NCBI RefSeq assembly: GCF_016598475.1
Contig: NZ_JAEMUX010000027.1
Span: forward strand, 1-64,000
DNA: 64,000 nucleotides
DNA from: Streptomyces adelaidensis
GTDB taxonomy: Bacteria > Actinomycetota > Actinomycetes > Streptomycetales > Streptomycetaceae
Reading direction: 5' to 3'
Shown here: positions 32,910-42,196 of the stretch, piece by piece
Layout of the letters: every line of letters starts with the position of its first letter
Numbering within the stretch: position 1 is the first letter of the stretch
Notes under the pieces: model-generated
What the model was told of the DNA's origin: nothing
Database searches by the model: none
Seen by the model: the letters and a program-made list of their open reading frames with translations, nothing else
Position numbers and translations under genes: made by a program

Positions 32910-33887
32910 ATGGTGAACGTCGACGAGAGCCCGCACCTTCGGGCGCGGTACGTCCCCGCCGGGTGGCCCGGCATGCGGGGCAAGAGGGTGGTGGTCACCG
33001 GCGGCAGCCGGGGGCTGGGCGAGGGCATCGTGCGGCTCCTGCTCGCCGAGGGCGCCCGGGTGGCGACCTGTGCGCGGGACGGGGCGGGCCTGGCGGCGCT
33101 GGGTTCCTCCCTCACGGGGGAGGAACGGGCCCGGCTGTTCACCGACGAACTCGACGTCACGGAGCCCGGACGGCTGGAGGACTTCGTCACGGCTTCGGCG
33201 AAACGTTTCGGCGACGTCCGGGACGTACGGGAGCCGGGTGTCACCGGGATCGCGGAAGCGGAAGCGGCAGCAGAAGCGTTACGGGAACCGGACGGCGTCG
33301 ACGGGCCCGACGGCATCGACGCGCTCGGCGGCATCCACGGCATCCACGGCATCCCCGGCCTCGACGGGGTCGTCGCCTGTGTCGGTGGCTCGCGCGGCGG
33401 CCCCTTCGAACAGGCGGACAGCGCCGACTGGTCGGCGACCTGGGAGCTGAACGTCGGCCACACGGCCCGTCTCGTCCGCGCCGCCCTGCCGCATCTGCGC
33501 GCGGCCGGCGGCGGCTCCATCGTGCTGATCAGCTCGATCTCCGGCTGGAAGCCGGGACCGCCGGCCCAGTACGGGGCGGCGAAGAGCGCCCTGATCCACC
33601 TGGCCGCCTCTCTGGCCCGCGAGTTCGGCCCCGATCACATCCGCGTCAACGCGGTGTCGCCGGGCTCGATGCTCATCCCCGGCCGCCGCTGGGACCGTAT
33701 GCGCGATGAGGACCCGCGGGCGTACGACGCCTTCGTCGGGGCGGAGCTGCCGACCGGCGCGCCCGTCACCCCGCACGAGGTGGCGCGAACCGTGGTGTTC
33801 CTGCTGTCCGACTGGGCCACCGGCGTCTCCGGCGCCCACCTGCCCGTGGACCGGGCCCAGAACGCGCCCTCCCCCGACGGCTACTGA
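32910..33887 (+). CDS. SDR family oxidoreductase with a low-complexity insert and a TTA codon
   Basis: This is a 325-residue short-chain dehydrogenase/reductase. The NAD(P) site is VVVTGGSRGLGEG, the structural NVG is ELNVGHTA, and the catalytic Ser (LISSISG) and YGAAK (Tyr, Lys) are intact. The C-terminal segment has the usual PGSM motif. Between helix D and the NVG strand an insert of about 35 residues is made of repeated Asp-Gly and Gly-Ile-His units. It contains a TTA codon (33279-33281), so translation may depend on bldA tRNA. ATG 32910 is chosen because a -10-like GTATAT lies close by; ATG 32898 is also in frame. Confidence 0.85.
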   Translation: MVNVDESPHLRARYVPAGWPGMRGKRVVVTGGSRGLGEGIVRLLLAEGARVATCARDGAGLAALGSSLTGEERARLFTDELDVTEPGRLEDFVTASAKRFGDVRDVREPGVTGIAEAEAAAEALREPDGVDGPDGIDALGGIHGIHGIPGLDGVVACVGGSRGGPFEQADSADWSATWELNVGHTARLVRAALPHLRAAGGGSIVLISSISGWKPGPPAQYGAAKSALIHLAASLAREFGPDHIRVNAVSPGSMLIPGRRWDRMRDEDPRAYDAFVGAELPTGAPVTPHEVARTVVFLLSDWATGVSGAHLPVDRAQNAPSPDGY

Positions 33888-33926
33888 AGTCCGCCGACCC
33901 GTCACGCGAACAGGGGCGGGCCACCG

Positions 33927-35339
33927 TCAGGCGGCCGCCCCCAGCACCACCCGCGACCGGCGTTCGAAGTCCTGTACGAGGGGCTCGTGGCGGCGGGGCG
34001 CCAGGCGTAGCCGGAAGTCGCGGAGGGCCTGGATCGACCGTTCGCTGTGCACGCCGCTGAGGGCCTCCAGCGCGTCGCCGGCCGTGGCGATGGCCTCGTC
34101 GAGGCGGTTCTGCTGGAGGTGGGCCGTGGCCAGCACGGACCGGCTGATGGCCTGGCGCCGTCGGCGGTTCGCGTGGGCGCGCACGGACTCGCCCGCCGTG
34201 TGCTCGGCCTGGGCGGCGAGGCCCAGGTCGCGGAAGCAGACGGCGGACTCGGCCTGGAGGTAGTGGTGGTCGAGGTACCGCACCCAGGGCGACTCCTGGG
34301 CGGCGCCCCGACTGGCGTCGAGCTGTTTCTCGGCGGCGCGCAGGGCATCGGCGGTCTCGCGGGGCCGGCCCAGTGCCGCGTGTCCGCGTGCGGACATGGC
34401 GTGCAGCCGCATCAGACCGAGCGGGCTGCCCGCGTCCTTGGCGGTGGCCACGCCGGCGCGGGCCAGGGCCACGCCCTCGTCGGGGCGGCCGAGGCTGGTC
34501 GCCAGATGGGAGAGCCCGGCCAGGATCTGCCCGCCCAGCACATGGTCGCGGCCCTCCGCGCAGAGCCTGAGCGCCTGCGTCATGTACCGCTGGGCCAGGC
34601 CGTACTCCCCGGCGTCGTACGAGCTCCAGCCCGCCATGGCGCCGAGCCGGCCCGCGGCGGCGAACAGCTCGCGCCGGTGGTGCGGCGGTGTGCCGCGCTG
34701 CTGGAGGAGGGGGATGACCTCGGTGGTGAGGTACTGGACGATGCTGGTGCGGACCCCGCCGCCGCCGTAGTGGTTGTCCATCTCGTCGAACATGCGGATC
34801 ATCGCGTGGACCTGCTCCACCGGCCCGCCGCCCGGCACCGGTGCGAGCCGGGGGGCGTCACGGCTCTCCACCAGCCAGAGCAGCCAGGCCCGCTGAGGGT
34901 TCGTCAGCGCGCCCGGCACGAACGGCACCGAACCGAGCAGGCTCCGCCGCGCGATGTCCGTGGACCCCAGCTCGGCCAGGGTGTGCAGGGTCTCCGCGAC
35001 GTTCTCGCCGTACATCAACGCCCTTGCCGTGACCGGTCGGCCGCGGTCGAGCGGGAAACCGAGGTCCGCCGGGGTGAGCGCGCGGCCCACCCGTTCGCCG
35101 AGGACGGCGGCGATCAACTCCGGGGTACTTCCCCGTGGTTGCTGGCCCTGGAGCCAGCGGGTGACGGAGGCCTTGTCGTAGTTGGTGTCCGTGCCCTGGC
35201 AGCGGCCCAGTTCATTGACGCGCAGGGCGAGGGAGGCGTACGAGCAGCCCGCCTCCTTCAGGGCGGCCGCCAGCGGCTTGTTGGGCCCGCCGGCCCCCTT
35301 GGCCGGGTTCCTCGGTGATCCGTTCGTCACGGCGGCCAT
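33927..35339 (-). CDS. HTH-TPR transcriptional regulator-like protein
   Basis: This is a 470-residue protein. The first about 90 residues are helix-turn-helix-like (LAAALKEAGCSYASLALRVN, YDKASVTRWLQGQQPRG). The remainder is built of TPR-like helical pairs (AEYGLAQRYMTQALRLC style repeats, YLQAESAVCFRDLGLAAQAE). This architecture is common in Streptomyces regulatory proteins encoded near WhiJ-type genes. The ligand and targets are unknown. ATG 35339 or GTG 35330. It is divergent from the XRE-DUF5753 gene, and the pair likely share a promoter region. Confidence 0.75.
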   Translation of the reverse strand: MAAVTNGSPRNPAKGAGGPNKPLAAALKEAGCSYASLALRVNELGRCQGTDTNYDKASVTRWLQGQQPRGSTPELIAAVLGERVGRALTPADLGFPLDRGRPVTARALMYGENVAETLHTLAELGSTDIARRSLLGSVPFVPGALTNPQRAWLLWLVESRDAPRLAPVPGGGPVEQVHAMIRMFDEMDNHYGGGGVRTSIVQYLTTEVIPLLQQRGTPPHHRRELFAAAGRLGAMAGWSSYDAGEYGLAQRYMTQALRLCAEGRDHVLGGQILAGLSHLATSLGRPDEGVALARAGVATAKDAGSPLGLMRLHAMSARGHAALGRPRETADALRAAEKQLDASRGAAQESPWVRYLDHHYLQAESAVCFRDLGLAAQAEHTAGESVRAHANRRRRQAISRSVLATAHLQQNRLDEAIATAGDALEALSGVHSERSIQALRDFRLRLAPRRHEPLVQDFERRSRVVLGAAA

Positions 35340-35589
35340 CCAGGTTTCGCATCATGTCGGCGCGCGGCTTGACCCCTACCCGTCCGTGGCGCCAACTCCT
35401 GGGCGGGCCGGAGGAGTTCGAGGGACGCTGCCCGCGATGTGCGGCAGGTCACTCGGTCACTATGGTGGCCGAACAACTCAGCCCGCAACCAGCGTTCTGA
35501 TAATTTCAAAATGAACTGCGAGGACCTGTCCGTGTCAATGGATCGCGTGGCACACTGCACGCTGTGAATCCCGTCCCGGGAGGTTGCAC

Positions 35590-36465
35590 GTGAGTGAGAC
35601 TCGCGTCGGAGGGAGCGCCCCGGCTGCGCCCACGGTCCTGCGCATGGTCCTCGGCAAGCGGCTCCGCCAGCTGCGGGAGCAGGCCGGAGTCTCCTTCGAC
35701 GAAGCCGCCCGCGCCATCGAGGTGACCGCCCTGACGGTCCGCCGCATGGAGAAGGCCGAGGTCGGTCTCCGCATCCCCTACGTGAAGGAGCTGCTGCGCA
35801 CCTACGGAGTCTCCGGCGCCGAGATCGAGGACTTCCTCTCCCTGGCCCGCGAGGCCAACCAGCCCGGCTGGTGGCACAAGTTCCGTGACGTGCTGCCCGA
35901 GTGGTTCAGCGCGTACGTGAGCCTGGAGAGCGAAGCCGCCGTCATCCGCCTCTACGAACCCCAGTACGTACCCGGCCTGTTGCAGACCCACGACTACGCC
36001 GCCGCACTCATGCGCGTCGGCTTCCCGAACGCGAGCCCCGAGGACGTCGACCGCCGGGTCGCGCTGCGCCTCAGGCGTCAGGACCTGCTGGTCAAACCCG
36101 AGGCACCGGCCGTCTGGGCCATCCTCGACGAGACCGTGCTGCGCCGGCCCGTGGGCGGCCCCGCGGTCATGCGGGCCCAGCTCGACCGGCTCGCCGAGGC
36201 GACGGAACGGCCCAAGGTCAGGATCCAGATCATGCGGTTCGCGGCCGGACCGCACCCTGGCGCGTTCGGTCCCTTCCACTACTTCCGCTTCGGCTTCTCC
36301 GAACTCCCCGACATCGTCTACACCGAGGGCCTCGCGGGCGCCCAGTACGTCGATCAGCCCGCGGACGTCGTGACCTACCTGGAGGTACTGGACCGGATGT
36401 CCGTGCAGGCGGAACCGGTCGCTCGTACCAGGGACATCCTGGCGGCACTACGCAAGGAGTTGTGA
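35590..36465 (+). CDS. XRE family regulator with DUF5753 (WhiJ-like)
   Basis: This is a 291-residue regulator. The XRE helix-turn-helix is at about residues 22-75 (LGKRLRQLREQAGVSFDEAA, LTVRRMEKAEVGLRIPYVKE). The C-terminal DUF5753 has EWFSAYVSLESEAAVIRLYE and YVPGLLQTHDYA. Such proteins are WhiJ paralogs that act with DUF397 partners to time development or antibiotic production. GTG 35590 is chosen because GGGAGG lies six bases upstream. The partner gene starts three bases after its stop. Confidence 0.9.
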   Translation: MSETRVGGSAPAAPTVLRMVLGKRLRQLREQAGVSFDEAARAIEVTALTVRRMEKAEVGLRIPYVKELLRTYGVSGAEIEDFLSLAREANQPGWWHKFRDVLPEWFSAYVSLESEAAVIRLYEPQYVPGLLQTHDYAAALMRVGFPNASPEDVDRRVALRLRRQDLLVKPEAPAVWAILDETVLRRPVGGPAVMRAQLDRLAEATERPKVRIQIMRFAAGPHPGAFGPFHYFRFGFSELPDIVYTEGLAGAQYVDQPADVVTYLEVLDRMSVQAEPVARTRDILAALRKEL

Positions 36466-36468
36466 CAC

Positions 36469-36720
36469 ATGGCAAGGACACCCAGCGGCCCCGTCCACAG
36501 CGGCATGCCTGCTCCCGAACTAGGCGCCGAGGGCTGGCGCAAGCCCTGGAGCGGCACCAACGGCGGTTCCTGCGTCGAGGCCAAGCGCCTGCCCGACGGC
36601 AGCGTCGCCTTGCGCCAGTCCACCGACCCGGACGGCCCCGCCCTCGTCTACTCGCGGGAGGAGATGGTCGCCTTCCTGGAGGGCGCCAAGGCCGGCGCGG
36701 CCGACTTCCTCATCGCCTGA
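36469..36720 (+). CDS. DUF397 protein, WhiJ partner
   Basis: This is an 83-residue DUF397 protein, a class that includes the BldB-like small regulators. Features are WRKPWSGTNGGSCVEAKRLP (Trp, Ser and Cys pattern), VALRQSTDPDGPALVYSREE and WxAFL-like VAFLEGAKAG. It is expected to bind the DUF5753 domain of the preceding regulator and to inhibit or toggle it. It begins at ATG 36469, three bases after the upstream stop, and is in the same operon. Confidence 0.92.
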   Translation: MARTPSGPVHSGMPAPELGAEGWRKPWSGTNGGSCVEAKRLPDGSVALRQSTDPDGPALVYSREEMVAFLEGAKAGAADFLIA

Positions 36721-37053
36721 GAGCACTCCGGCGGCCCCCCGTCACCCGACGGCGGGCCCGGACGCGCCGCATCGCCTGTCGGCGTGGAGAGGGGCGGCAT
36801 CGCCCGTCGGCGTCGAGACTGGGCCGTATCGACCGACGCCCGTTCGGCCACTTCGCGGATCACTACGCCCGCACAACCGGACAACCCACGCGCGGACTCC
36901 CGTCGTCTCCCGGGCGCGCACAGACTGGGAAGCCGACACCGCCGCACCACCCGAAGGGAGCGGCATGCGTACGCCGCCTCGTGTCCCGGGTCGAGCCATG
37001 CCGCCCGCCGGACACGCCGGCCGCCCCGGCCGGGCCGCTTGTGAGGGGCGGGG
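36721..37053. other. Intergenic region with short direct repeats
   Basis: I see no gene in this 333-bp stretch. Two copies of GGCGGCATCGCC-type sequence followed by GTCGGCGT sit at about 36768 and 36796, and a degenerate third copy (GTATCGACCGACGCC) follows. These may be a minor tandem array. The end contains GGGGCGGGG, the SD of the next gene. Confidence 0.4.
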
Positions 37054-37611
37054 ATGACCCTGCCGCCCCCACTCGCCCAGTACCGGACCCTGATCGTCGA
37101 GGGGCACGAAGGACCCGGCAGGGGCCGCCTGATCGCCGACTTGGCCCAACTCGGCTTCCAGGTCCGGCGCATGCCGCCCTTCCTCCACCACCTCGACCCC
37201 AACCTGCCCTACCGCGAACTCCTCGCCGGGCCGGACCGGCTGGCCGTCGACGGGGGCCTCGTCGCGGAACTCGTCCACGGGCCGCTGCGCCGGGGCCGCT
37301 CCCGGGTGACCTGGATCCAGGCCCTGGACTTCGCCGAGGCCGTGGCCGAACGCGACGGAGCGATGCTCCACCTGACGGCGACGGGCCGCGCCGCCGGCCG
37401 GCCGGGCCACGAACCGGCACACGAGCAGGGCTGTTCGCAGGCCACGGAGGCCGCTGAGGCCGCCCTCGCGTACGCTCGCGCGTTCCGCACCCTCGCCCAG
37501 CACGTTCCGGTGGTGACCGTCGACCTCGGCGAGACGGGCCGTCCCATCCGTGCCCCCGCTTCTCGTCCGTCCCAAGTCTGGCGAAACGCAAGGCAGTTGA
37601 CGATAGGTTAG
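37054..37611 (+). CDS. Degenerate P-loop kinase-like protein
   Basis: This is a 185-residue protein resembling a thymidylate-kinase-like fold: a first strand YRTLIVEGHE, a loop GPGRGRLIADLAQLGF, a DR-like strand RLAVDGGLVAEL, and RSRVTWIQALDFAEAVAERDGAMLHL. The P-loop lacks the catalytic Lys and Ser/Thr expected in GxxGxGK(S/T), so ATP hydrolysis is doubtful. The C-terminal half diverges. It lies 34 bp before the SAM methyltransferase gene. The function is unknown. Confidence 0.55.
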   Translation: MTLPPPLAQYRTLIVEGHEGPGRGRLIADLAQLGFQVRRMPPFLHHLDPNLPYRELLAGPDRLAVDGGLVAELVHGPLRRGRSRVTWIQALDFAEAVAERDGAMLHLTATGRAAGRPGHEPAHEQGCSQATEAAEAALAYARAFRTLAQHVPVVTVDLGETGRPIRAPASRPSQVWRNARQLTIG

Positions 37612-37645
37612 CGACGACCACGCGATGTGAGGCAGGAGAGTTCCC

Positions 37646-38455
37646 ATGGCAGACGGCCACCCCACTCCCGACCAGGAAGCCCTGTCGAAGATCGACACCA
37701 CGGTGCCGCACTCGGCCCGCATCTGGAACTACTGGATGGGCGGCAAGGACAACTACGAGGTCGACCGCGTCGCGGGAGACGCCTACCGCGAGATCGCCCC
37801 CACCATCGAGACGATGGCCCGCGCCTCCCGCGTCTACCTCATCCGCACGGTCACCTTCGTGGCCCGCGAACTCGGCATCCGCCAGTTCCTCGACATCGGC
37901 ACCGGCCTTCCGACGTACGACAACACCCACCAGGTCGCCCAGAAGGCCGCCCCCGAGTCGCGCATCGTCTACGTCGACAACGACCCCCTCGTCCTGCGCC
38001 ACGCGCAGGCGCTCCTCACCAGCACCCCCGAGGGCGTCACCGACTACATCGACGCGGACCTGCACGACCCCGACACCATCCTCGAAGCGGCCGGCAAGAT
38101 CCTCGACTTCGACAAGCCGGTGGCCCTCATGCTCATGGGTATCCTCGGCCACATCCAGGACTACGAGGAGGCCAAGGACATCGTCCGCCGCCTCCAGGCC
38201 GCACTGCCGCCGGGCAGCTACTTCGTCCACTACGACAGCACGGACACCGACGCCGAACTCAAGCGCGCCCAGGAGGGCTACGACGACACCGGCGCCGTCC
38301 CGTACGTCCTGCGCAGCCCCCGGCAGGTGGCCGCGTACTACGAGGGCCTGGAACTGCTGGAACCCGGCATCGTGTCGTGCCCGCTGTGGCGGCCGGAGCC
38401 CGGGACGAACCCGGTACCGACGGACGTGTACGGCGGCGTGGCGTACAAGGCGTAG
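37646..38455 (+). CDS. DUF574-type SAM-dependent methyltransferase
   Basis: This is a 269-residue member of the DUF574 family of actinobacterial SAM-dependent methyltransferases. The signature is SARIWNYWMGGKDNYEVDRV at the N-terminus. Motif I is FLDIGTGLPTYDN, motif II is VYVDNDPLVL and the post-II strand is DKPVALMLMGILGHI. The substrate is unknown, but such genes are often near WhiJ-like regulators. The SD GCAGGAG is eight bases before ATG 37646. Confidence 0.92.
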   Translation: MADGHPTPDQEALSKIDTTVPHSARIWNYWMGGKDNYEVDRVAGDAYREIAPTIETMARASRVYLIRTVTFVARELGIRQFLDIGTGLPTYDNTHQVAQKAAPESRIVYVDNDPLVLRHAQALLTSTPEGVTDYIDADLHDPDTILEAAGKILDFDKPVALMLMGILGHIQDYEEAKDIVRRLQAALPPGSYFVHYDSTDTDAELKRAQEGYDDTGAVPYVLRSPRQVAAYYEGLELLEPGIVSCPLWRPEPGTNPVPTDVYGGVAYKA

Positions 38456-38521
38456 CGACACCCGCCCGCCACGACGGGCGGCTCGGGCTCGGGCGGCGTG
38501 TGTGAGCCCGCGGTGGCGACC

Positions 38522-40249
38522 TCACGGGAGCCGTGCGTCACCGCGCACATGGCACAGCAGCAGGCACACGTCGTCCTCGTGTTCGTCGTCCAGCAGCGGG
38601 TGGAGGAGCCGGTCGGCGGAGCCTTCGAGGTCTCCGTCGAGGCCGGTGGGCGGGAGCGCCCCGAGGGCTGTCGCCAGGCGGTCGATGCCCGGGTCGATGC
38701 CCTGGGCGCGGCGCTCCACCAGGCCGTCCGTGTAGAGCGCCAGGGTCGACCCGGGCGGCAGCGGGACGGTGTGGTCGCCGATCTCCTGGTGGAGCGGGAT
38801 GCCGAGCATCGCACCGGGCCTGGCGTCCAGGATCCGTACCTGCCCGTCGGGCGAGCGCAGCACCGGCGGCGGATGTCCCGCGGCGGCCCAGGTGAGGGTG
38901 GGTTCGTGCGGATGGAACCGGGCGATGACGGCGGTGGCGTACAGGTCGGGCTGGAGCCGGTGCAGGAACAGGTGCAAGCGGGTGAGGAGTCGGCCGGGAC
39001 TCTCGCCGTCGACCGCGTAGGCGCGCAGCGCGGTCCGCAGCTGGCTCATCATCACCGCGGCGTGCAGACCGTGCCCGGTGACGTCGCCGATGACGGTGAT
39101 CAGGCTGCCGTCGGGCTGGCGGAAGGCGTCGTACCAGTCGCCGCCGATGTTCAGGCCCCGGGTGGCGGGGAGATAGCGCGCGGCGAGCCGCAGCCCCGGC
39201 GTGGTGGGCAGGTCGGTGAGCAGGGCGCGTTGCAGGGTCTCGGCGATGTCCCGGTTGTGCTCGAAGCGTCTGGCGTTCTCCAGGGCGACACCGGCCCGCC
39301 GGGCCAGCTCGATCAGCATGAAGGCGTCGTCGGCGTCCCAGCGTTCGTCGGGCGGTGACAGCGTCAGCACACCCAGGGGGGCGCGCCGGGTCATCAGAGG
39401 CACGCACAGCAGGGGCCGGGTGGGATCGAGCGCCGAGGGCGGCTGGTCGTCGACGCCGGGCAGACCGCCCGGGTGGTCGGCGGCGTACTGCGGGCGGCCA
39501 CTGCGGGCCGCACGGACGGCGGCGGCCGGGCGCGGGCCGCCACGCTCCACATCGCCCTCCCCGTCGAACAGCCATACGTCGGCGGTGCGGGCGTACCGGG
39601 GCACCAGGAGCGTGGGCAGCAGCCGCACGACGGCGTCGGGGTTGAGGGACGCCGTCAGCGCGGCGCTGGCGTCGGCGAGGAAGGTGAGTCTGCCGCGGGC
39701 GTTCTCCGCCTCCCTGCGGGCCTGCTGCTCGGCGGCGAACAGGTCGCGCTGCGCACGCCCGGCCGCGTCCAGCTCGGCGTGCAGCGCCAGGACGCCCTGG
39801 TTGGTCTGGTGGAGTTCCTCGCGGTGGAACGCGACCAGCGCCTCCTGCTCGTCGAGCTTCTCCAGCAGCAGCGCGGCGTCCTCGTCGGCCCCGAACAGGG
39901 CCTCCGCGAGTGTCACCGGATCGCCGGACACCTGCTCGGTGTCCGGCAGCGGCGCGTCCCCGGCGCAGGCGACCGTCAGCCGCCAGGGCTGGCGGAACTC
40001 GCCCGGCCGCCGGTTCGCCGACGTCACCTCCACGAGGAACCGGCTGCCACCGGGCCGCGCCGTGGCGGCCCGCCCGCTCAGCAGCCACACCCCTCCCTTC
40101 GTGAGGCACTGCCGCAGCTGCGCGGTGAGCGCGGTCACCAGCCGGGCCCGGTCGGTCGGGGACACCCCGTGCGCGGCGGCCAGCCGGGCCGTGGCGATCC
40201 GCGCCCGGGCCGCGTCGGTGACGGAACTGATGTGCCAGGTACGGGTCAT
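38522..40249 (-). CDS. GAF-SpoIIE serine phosphatase (RsbU/RsbP-like)
   Basis: This is a 575-residue phosphatase. A helical N-terminal region is followed by a coiled segment (EKLDEQEALVAFHREELHQT), a GAF domain (RLTFLADASAALTASLNPDA, LLCVPLMTRRAPLGVLTL, GVALENARRFE) and a PP2C-like SpoIIE domain (YLPATRGLNIGGDWYDAFRQ, VIGDVTGHGLHAAVMM, LALYTDGLVERR, DDVCLLLCHV) with all metal-binding Asp. It should dephosphorylate an RsbV-like antagonist and so activate a SigB-type sigma factor. ATG 40249 overlaps the upstream stop (ATGA). It is the last gene of the operon. Confidence 0.92.
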   Translation of the reverse strand: MTRTWHISSVTDAARARIATARLAAAHGVSPTDRARLVTALTAQLRQCLTKGGVWLLSGRAATARPGGSRFLVEVTSANRRPGEFRQPWRLTVACAGDAPLPDTEQVSGDPVTLAEALFGADEDAALLLEKLDEQEALVAFHREELHQTNQGVLALHAELDAAGRAQRDLFAAEQQARREAENARGRLTFLADASAALTASLNPDAVVRLLPTLLVPRYARTADVWLFDGEGDVERGGPRPAAAVRAARSGRPQYAADHPGGLPGVDDQPPSALDPTRPLLCVPLMTRRAPLGVLTLSPPDERWDADDAFMLIELARRAGVALENARRFEHNRDIAETLQRALLTDLPTTPGLRLAARYLPATRGLNIGGDWYDAFRQPDGSLITVIGDVTGHGLHAAVMMSQLRTALRAYAVDGESPGRLLTRLHLFLHRLQPDLYATAVIARFHPHEPTLTWAAAGHPPPVLRSPDGQVRILDARPGAMLGIPLHQEIGDHTVPLPPGSTLALYTDGLVERRAQGIDPGIDRLATALGALPPTGLDGDLEGSADRLLHPLLDDEHEDDVCLLLCHVRGDARLP

Positions 40250-41319
40250 GGGATGCGGTCCGGCGGGGAGGGGCTCAGCACCGCGACGGTGGTGTCGTCG
40301 CGGACCGGCCGGGCGGGGCTGCTCGCGTCGCGCACGATGGCGGCGGCGATCACAGCGGGGTCGAGTGAAGGGCTGTGGGCGGCTGGGCCCGGGCTCCAGC
40401 GGCTCGGCAGGCCGTCGCTGTGCAGCACGAGAAGACAGTCGTCCGCCCAGGCCACCTCGTGCTGCGGCAGACGCGCGGCCCGGTGGGCGCCGACTATGCC
40501 GGGCCGCGACAGCAGCGCCCGCCAGCCCGTGCCATCGCGCAGCCGGGCGCCGATGTTGCCGACGCCGGCGAACAGCAACCGCCCTGCGGTGACGTCCAGT
40601 CGGGCCACGGCGATGGCCGCCCCCCGGGTGTCCCGCAGCGCGTCTTCCAGCCGCCGCAGCAGCTGCGCGGGCGGCAGCTCGGGCGTCCGGCACAGCTGCT
40701 CCACGGCCGCCGAGGAGGCCCGGGCCGCCGCCGGGCCGTGGCCCAGCCCGTCCGCCAGCATCAGCGTGGTGAGGTCGCCCGCCCGGACCCACGCCCAGGC
40801 GTCGCCGGAGAACTCGGCGCCGGCGAACGGGATGTTGACGCCCCCGGCCCGTACGGCGCGGGCGGGGGAGCGGACCGGTGCGCTGCCGCGTTCCGGGCGG
40901 GCGCCGATCCGGGCCAGGGCGACGGTGCCCCGGCCGACCGTGCTGTGCAGGTCGAAGTCGTCGGCGACACGACGGCACGTGCCGAGCCCCGCGCCCAGCG
41001 AGGACGTGGTCGAGAAACCGTCCCGCAGCGCGCCCGCGACATCGCGCATCCCCGGCCCGTGATCGATCGCCACGATCTGCACGGCGGAGACCGCGCCGTC
41101 CGCCCGGCCCTGCGCGGGCCGGGCCACGACGTCCACCAGGAGCAGCCCGCCGCCGGCGTGCTTGAGCAGATTGGTGGCCAGCTCGGTGGCCACCAGCGCG
41201 GCCCCCGCGGCACGTTCCTCGTCGAGCCCCGCCCGGGCGGCCGCGGCCTGGGCGGCCACCCGGGCATCGCGCACCCGGGTCGAGTCGTGCACCGGAACCT
41301 CCCAGACGCGCGGCATCAC
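40246..41319 (-). CDS. RsbT-like ATPase fused to a SpoIIE/RsbX-type phosphatase
   Basis: This is a 357-residue protein with two modules. Residues 1-135 are a GHKL kinase of the RsbT type (N box LVATELATNLLKHAGG, G1 IDHGPGM, G2 SLGAGLGTCRRVAD). Residues 150-357 are a compact SpoIIE phosphatase like RsbX (LMLADGLGHGPAAARAS, LLVLHSDGLPS, DDTTVAVLSP). It likely both phosphorylates and dephosphorylates RsbS/RsbR proteins. GTG 41319 overlaps the upstream RsbT stop. Its downstream neighbour overlaps by four bases. The joining of a kinase and a phosphatase is common in actinobacterial stressosome operons. Confidence 0.88.
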   Translation of the reverse strand: MMPRVWEVPVHDSTRVRDARVAAQAAAARAGLDEERAAGAALVATELATNLLKHAGGGLLLVDVVARPAQGRADGAVSAVQIVAIDHGPGMRDVAGALRDGFSTTSSLGAGLGTCRRVADDFDLHSTVGRGTVALARIGARPERGSAPVRSPARAVRAGGVNIPFAGAEFSGDAWAWVRAGDLTTLMLADGLGHGPAAARASSAAVEQLCRTPELPPAQLLRRLEDALRDTRGAAIAVARLDVTAGRLLFAGVGNIGARLRDGTGWRALLSRPGIVGAHRAARLPQHEVAWADDCLLVLHSDGLPSRWSPGPAAHSPSLDPAVIAAAIVRDASSPARPVRDDTTVAVLSPSPPDRIP

Positions 41320-41759
41320 CGCTCCTCGCGCGGGCGCGGCGCACCCGGCATCCAGGAGGTCACCGTCACCGTCGTGCCCGTACCGGGGCGGCTGTCGATG
41401 GCGAACTCGTGCACCAGCCGCCGGGCGCCGCCCAGCCCCATCCCCAGACCCTCGCCGGAGGTGTAGCCGTCGCGGAGGGCCTGGTCGAGATCCGTGATGC
41501 CCGGCCCCTCGTCACCGAACGTCAGCCGCAGACCCCGCGCGCCGCCCCTGCTCACCGGTGCGCACTCCAGCAGGCCCCCACCGCCGTGCACGAGCGTGTT
41601 GCGGGCCAACTCGCTGGCCGCGGTGACCAGTTTGGTCTGCTCGACCAGACCGAAGCCGAGCTGGGCGGCGGCCTGCCGCACATGCTGCCGTACCCACACC
41701 AGATCGAGGTCCGAGTGGATCGGCAGGCTGGCGGAGATGCCGTCGGCGGTCCGCTTCAC
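41316..41759 (-). CDS. RsbT-like switch kinase
   Basis: This is a 147-residue GHKL ATPase of the RsbT type, with N box TAASELARNTLVHGGGG, G1 FGDEGPGITDLDQ, and G2 GEGLGMGLGGARRLVHEF. In Bacillus, RsbT phosphorylates RsbS and RsbR and, when released from the stressosome, activates the RsbU phosphatase. The gene order here (RsbR-, RsbS- and RsbT-like) matches that module. It overlaps RsbS-like and RsbT/X-like genes by four bases on both sides. Confidence 0.9.
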   Translation of the reverse strand: MKRTADGISASLPIHSDLDLVWVRQHVRQAAAQLGFGLVEQTKLVTAASELARNTLVHGGGGLLECAPVSRGGARGLRLTFGDEGPGITDLDQALRDGYTSGEGLGMGLGGARRLVHEFAIDSRPGTGTTVTVTSWMPGAPRPREER

Positions 41760-42196
41760 GGACCCTCCCGTCGGGCGGGCCCCCGGCGAGGGAGGGACGG
41801 GGCCGAGCCGTCGAGGAGGCGCAGCGCGTCCTCGGTGCTGAGCGCGGTACGCAGTCCCGGAAGGGTCAGACCCAGCTCCACCAGCGTGATCGCCACGGCC
41901 GGCCGCATGCCGGCCACCACCGTCCCGGCCGCGAGCAGACTCGTCTGCGCGGCGATGTCGCCGAGCACCCGGCCCAGGAACGAGTCGACGATCTCCACTC
42001 CGGAGAGGTCGATGATCACACCCGTCGCCCCGCTGTGCGCGACCGTGGCACTGATGTCCTGCTGGAGCCGCTCCGCCGTGCCGTCGTGCAGATCGCCCTG
42101 GAGCGAGACCAGCAGGACATCGCCGAGTCTGAGGACGGGCACATCTCCCGCGTACGGGGGCGGCCCGCCGTACGGGGCGGGGAACGCGCCGCTCAC
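41756..42196 (-). CDS. RsbS-like STAS protein
   Basis: This is a 146-residue STAS protein. The core has VPVLRLGDVLLVSLQGDLHD, VIIDLSGVEIVDSFLGRVLG, and VVAGMRPAVAITLVELGLTL. The Ser in IVDSFLG is at the phosphorylation site used by RsbT in Bacillus RsbS. GTG 42196 overlaps the RsbR-like stop (GTGA) with a strong GGAGG four bases upstream. It should sequester RsbT inside a stressosome and release it upon phosphorylation. Confidence 0.9.
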   Translation of the reverse strand: MSGAFPAPYGGPPPYAGDVPVLRLGDVLLVSLQGDLHDGTAERLQQDISATVAHSGATGVIIDLSGVEIVDSFLGRVLGDIAAQTSLLAAGTVVAGMRPAVAITLVELGLTLPGLRTALSTEDALRLLDGSAPSLPRRGPARREGP

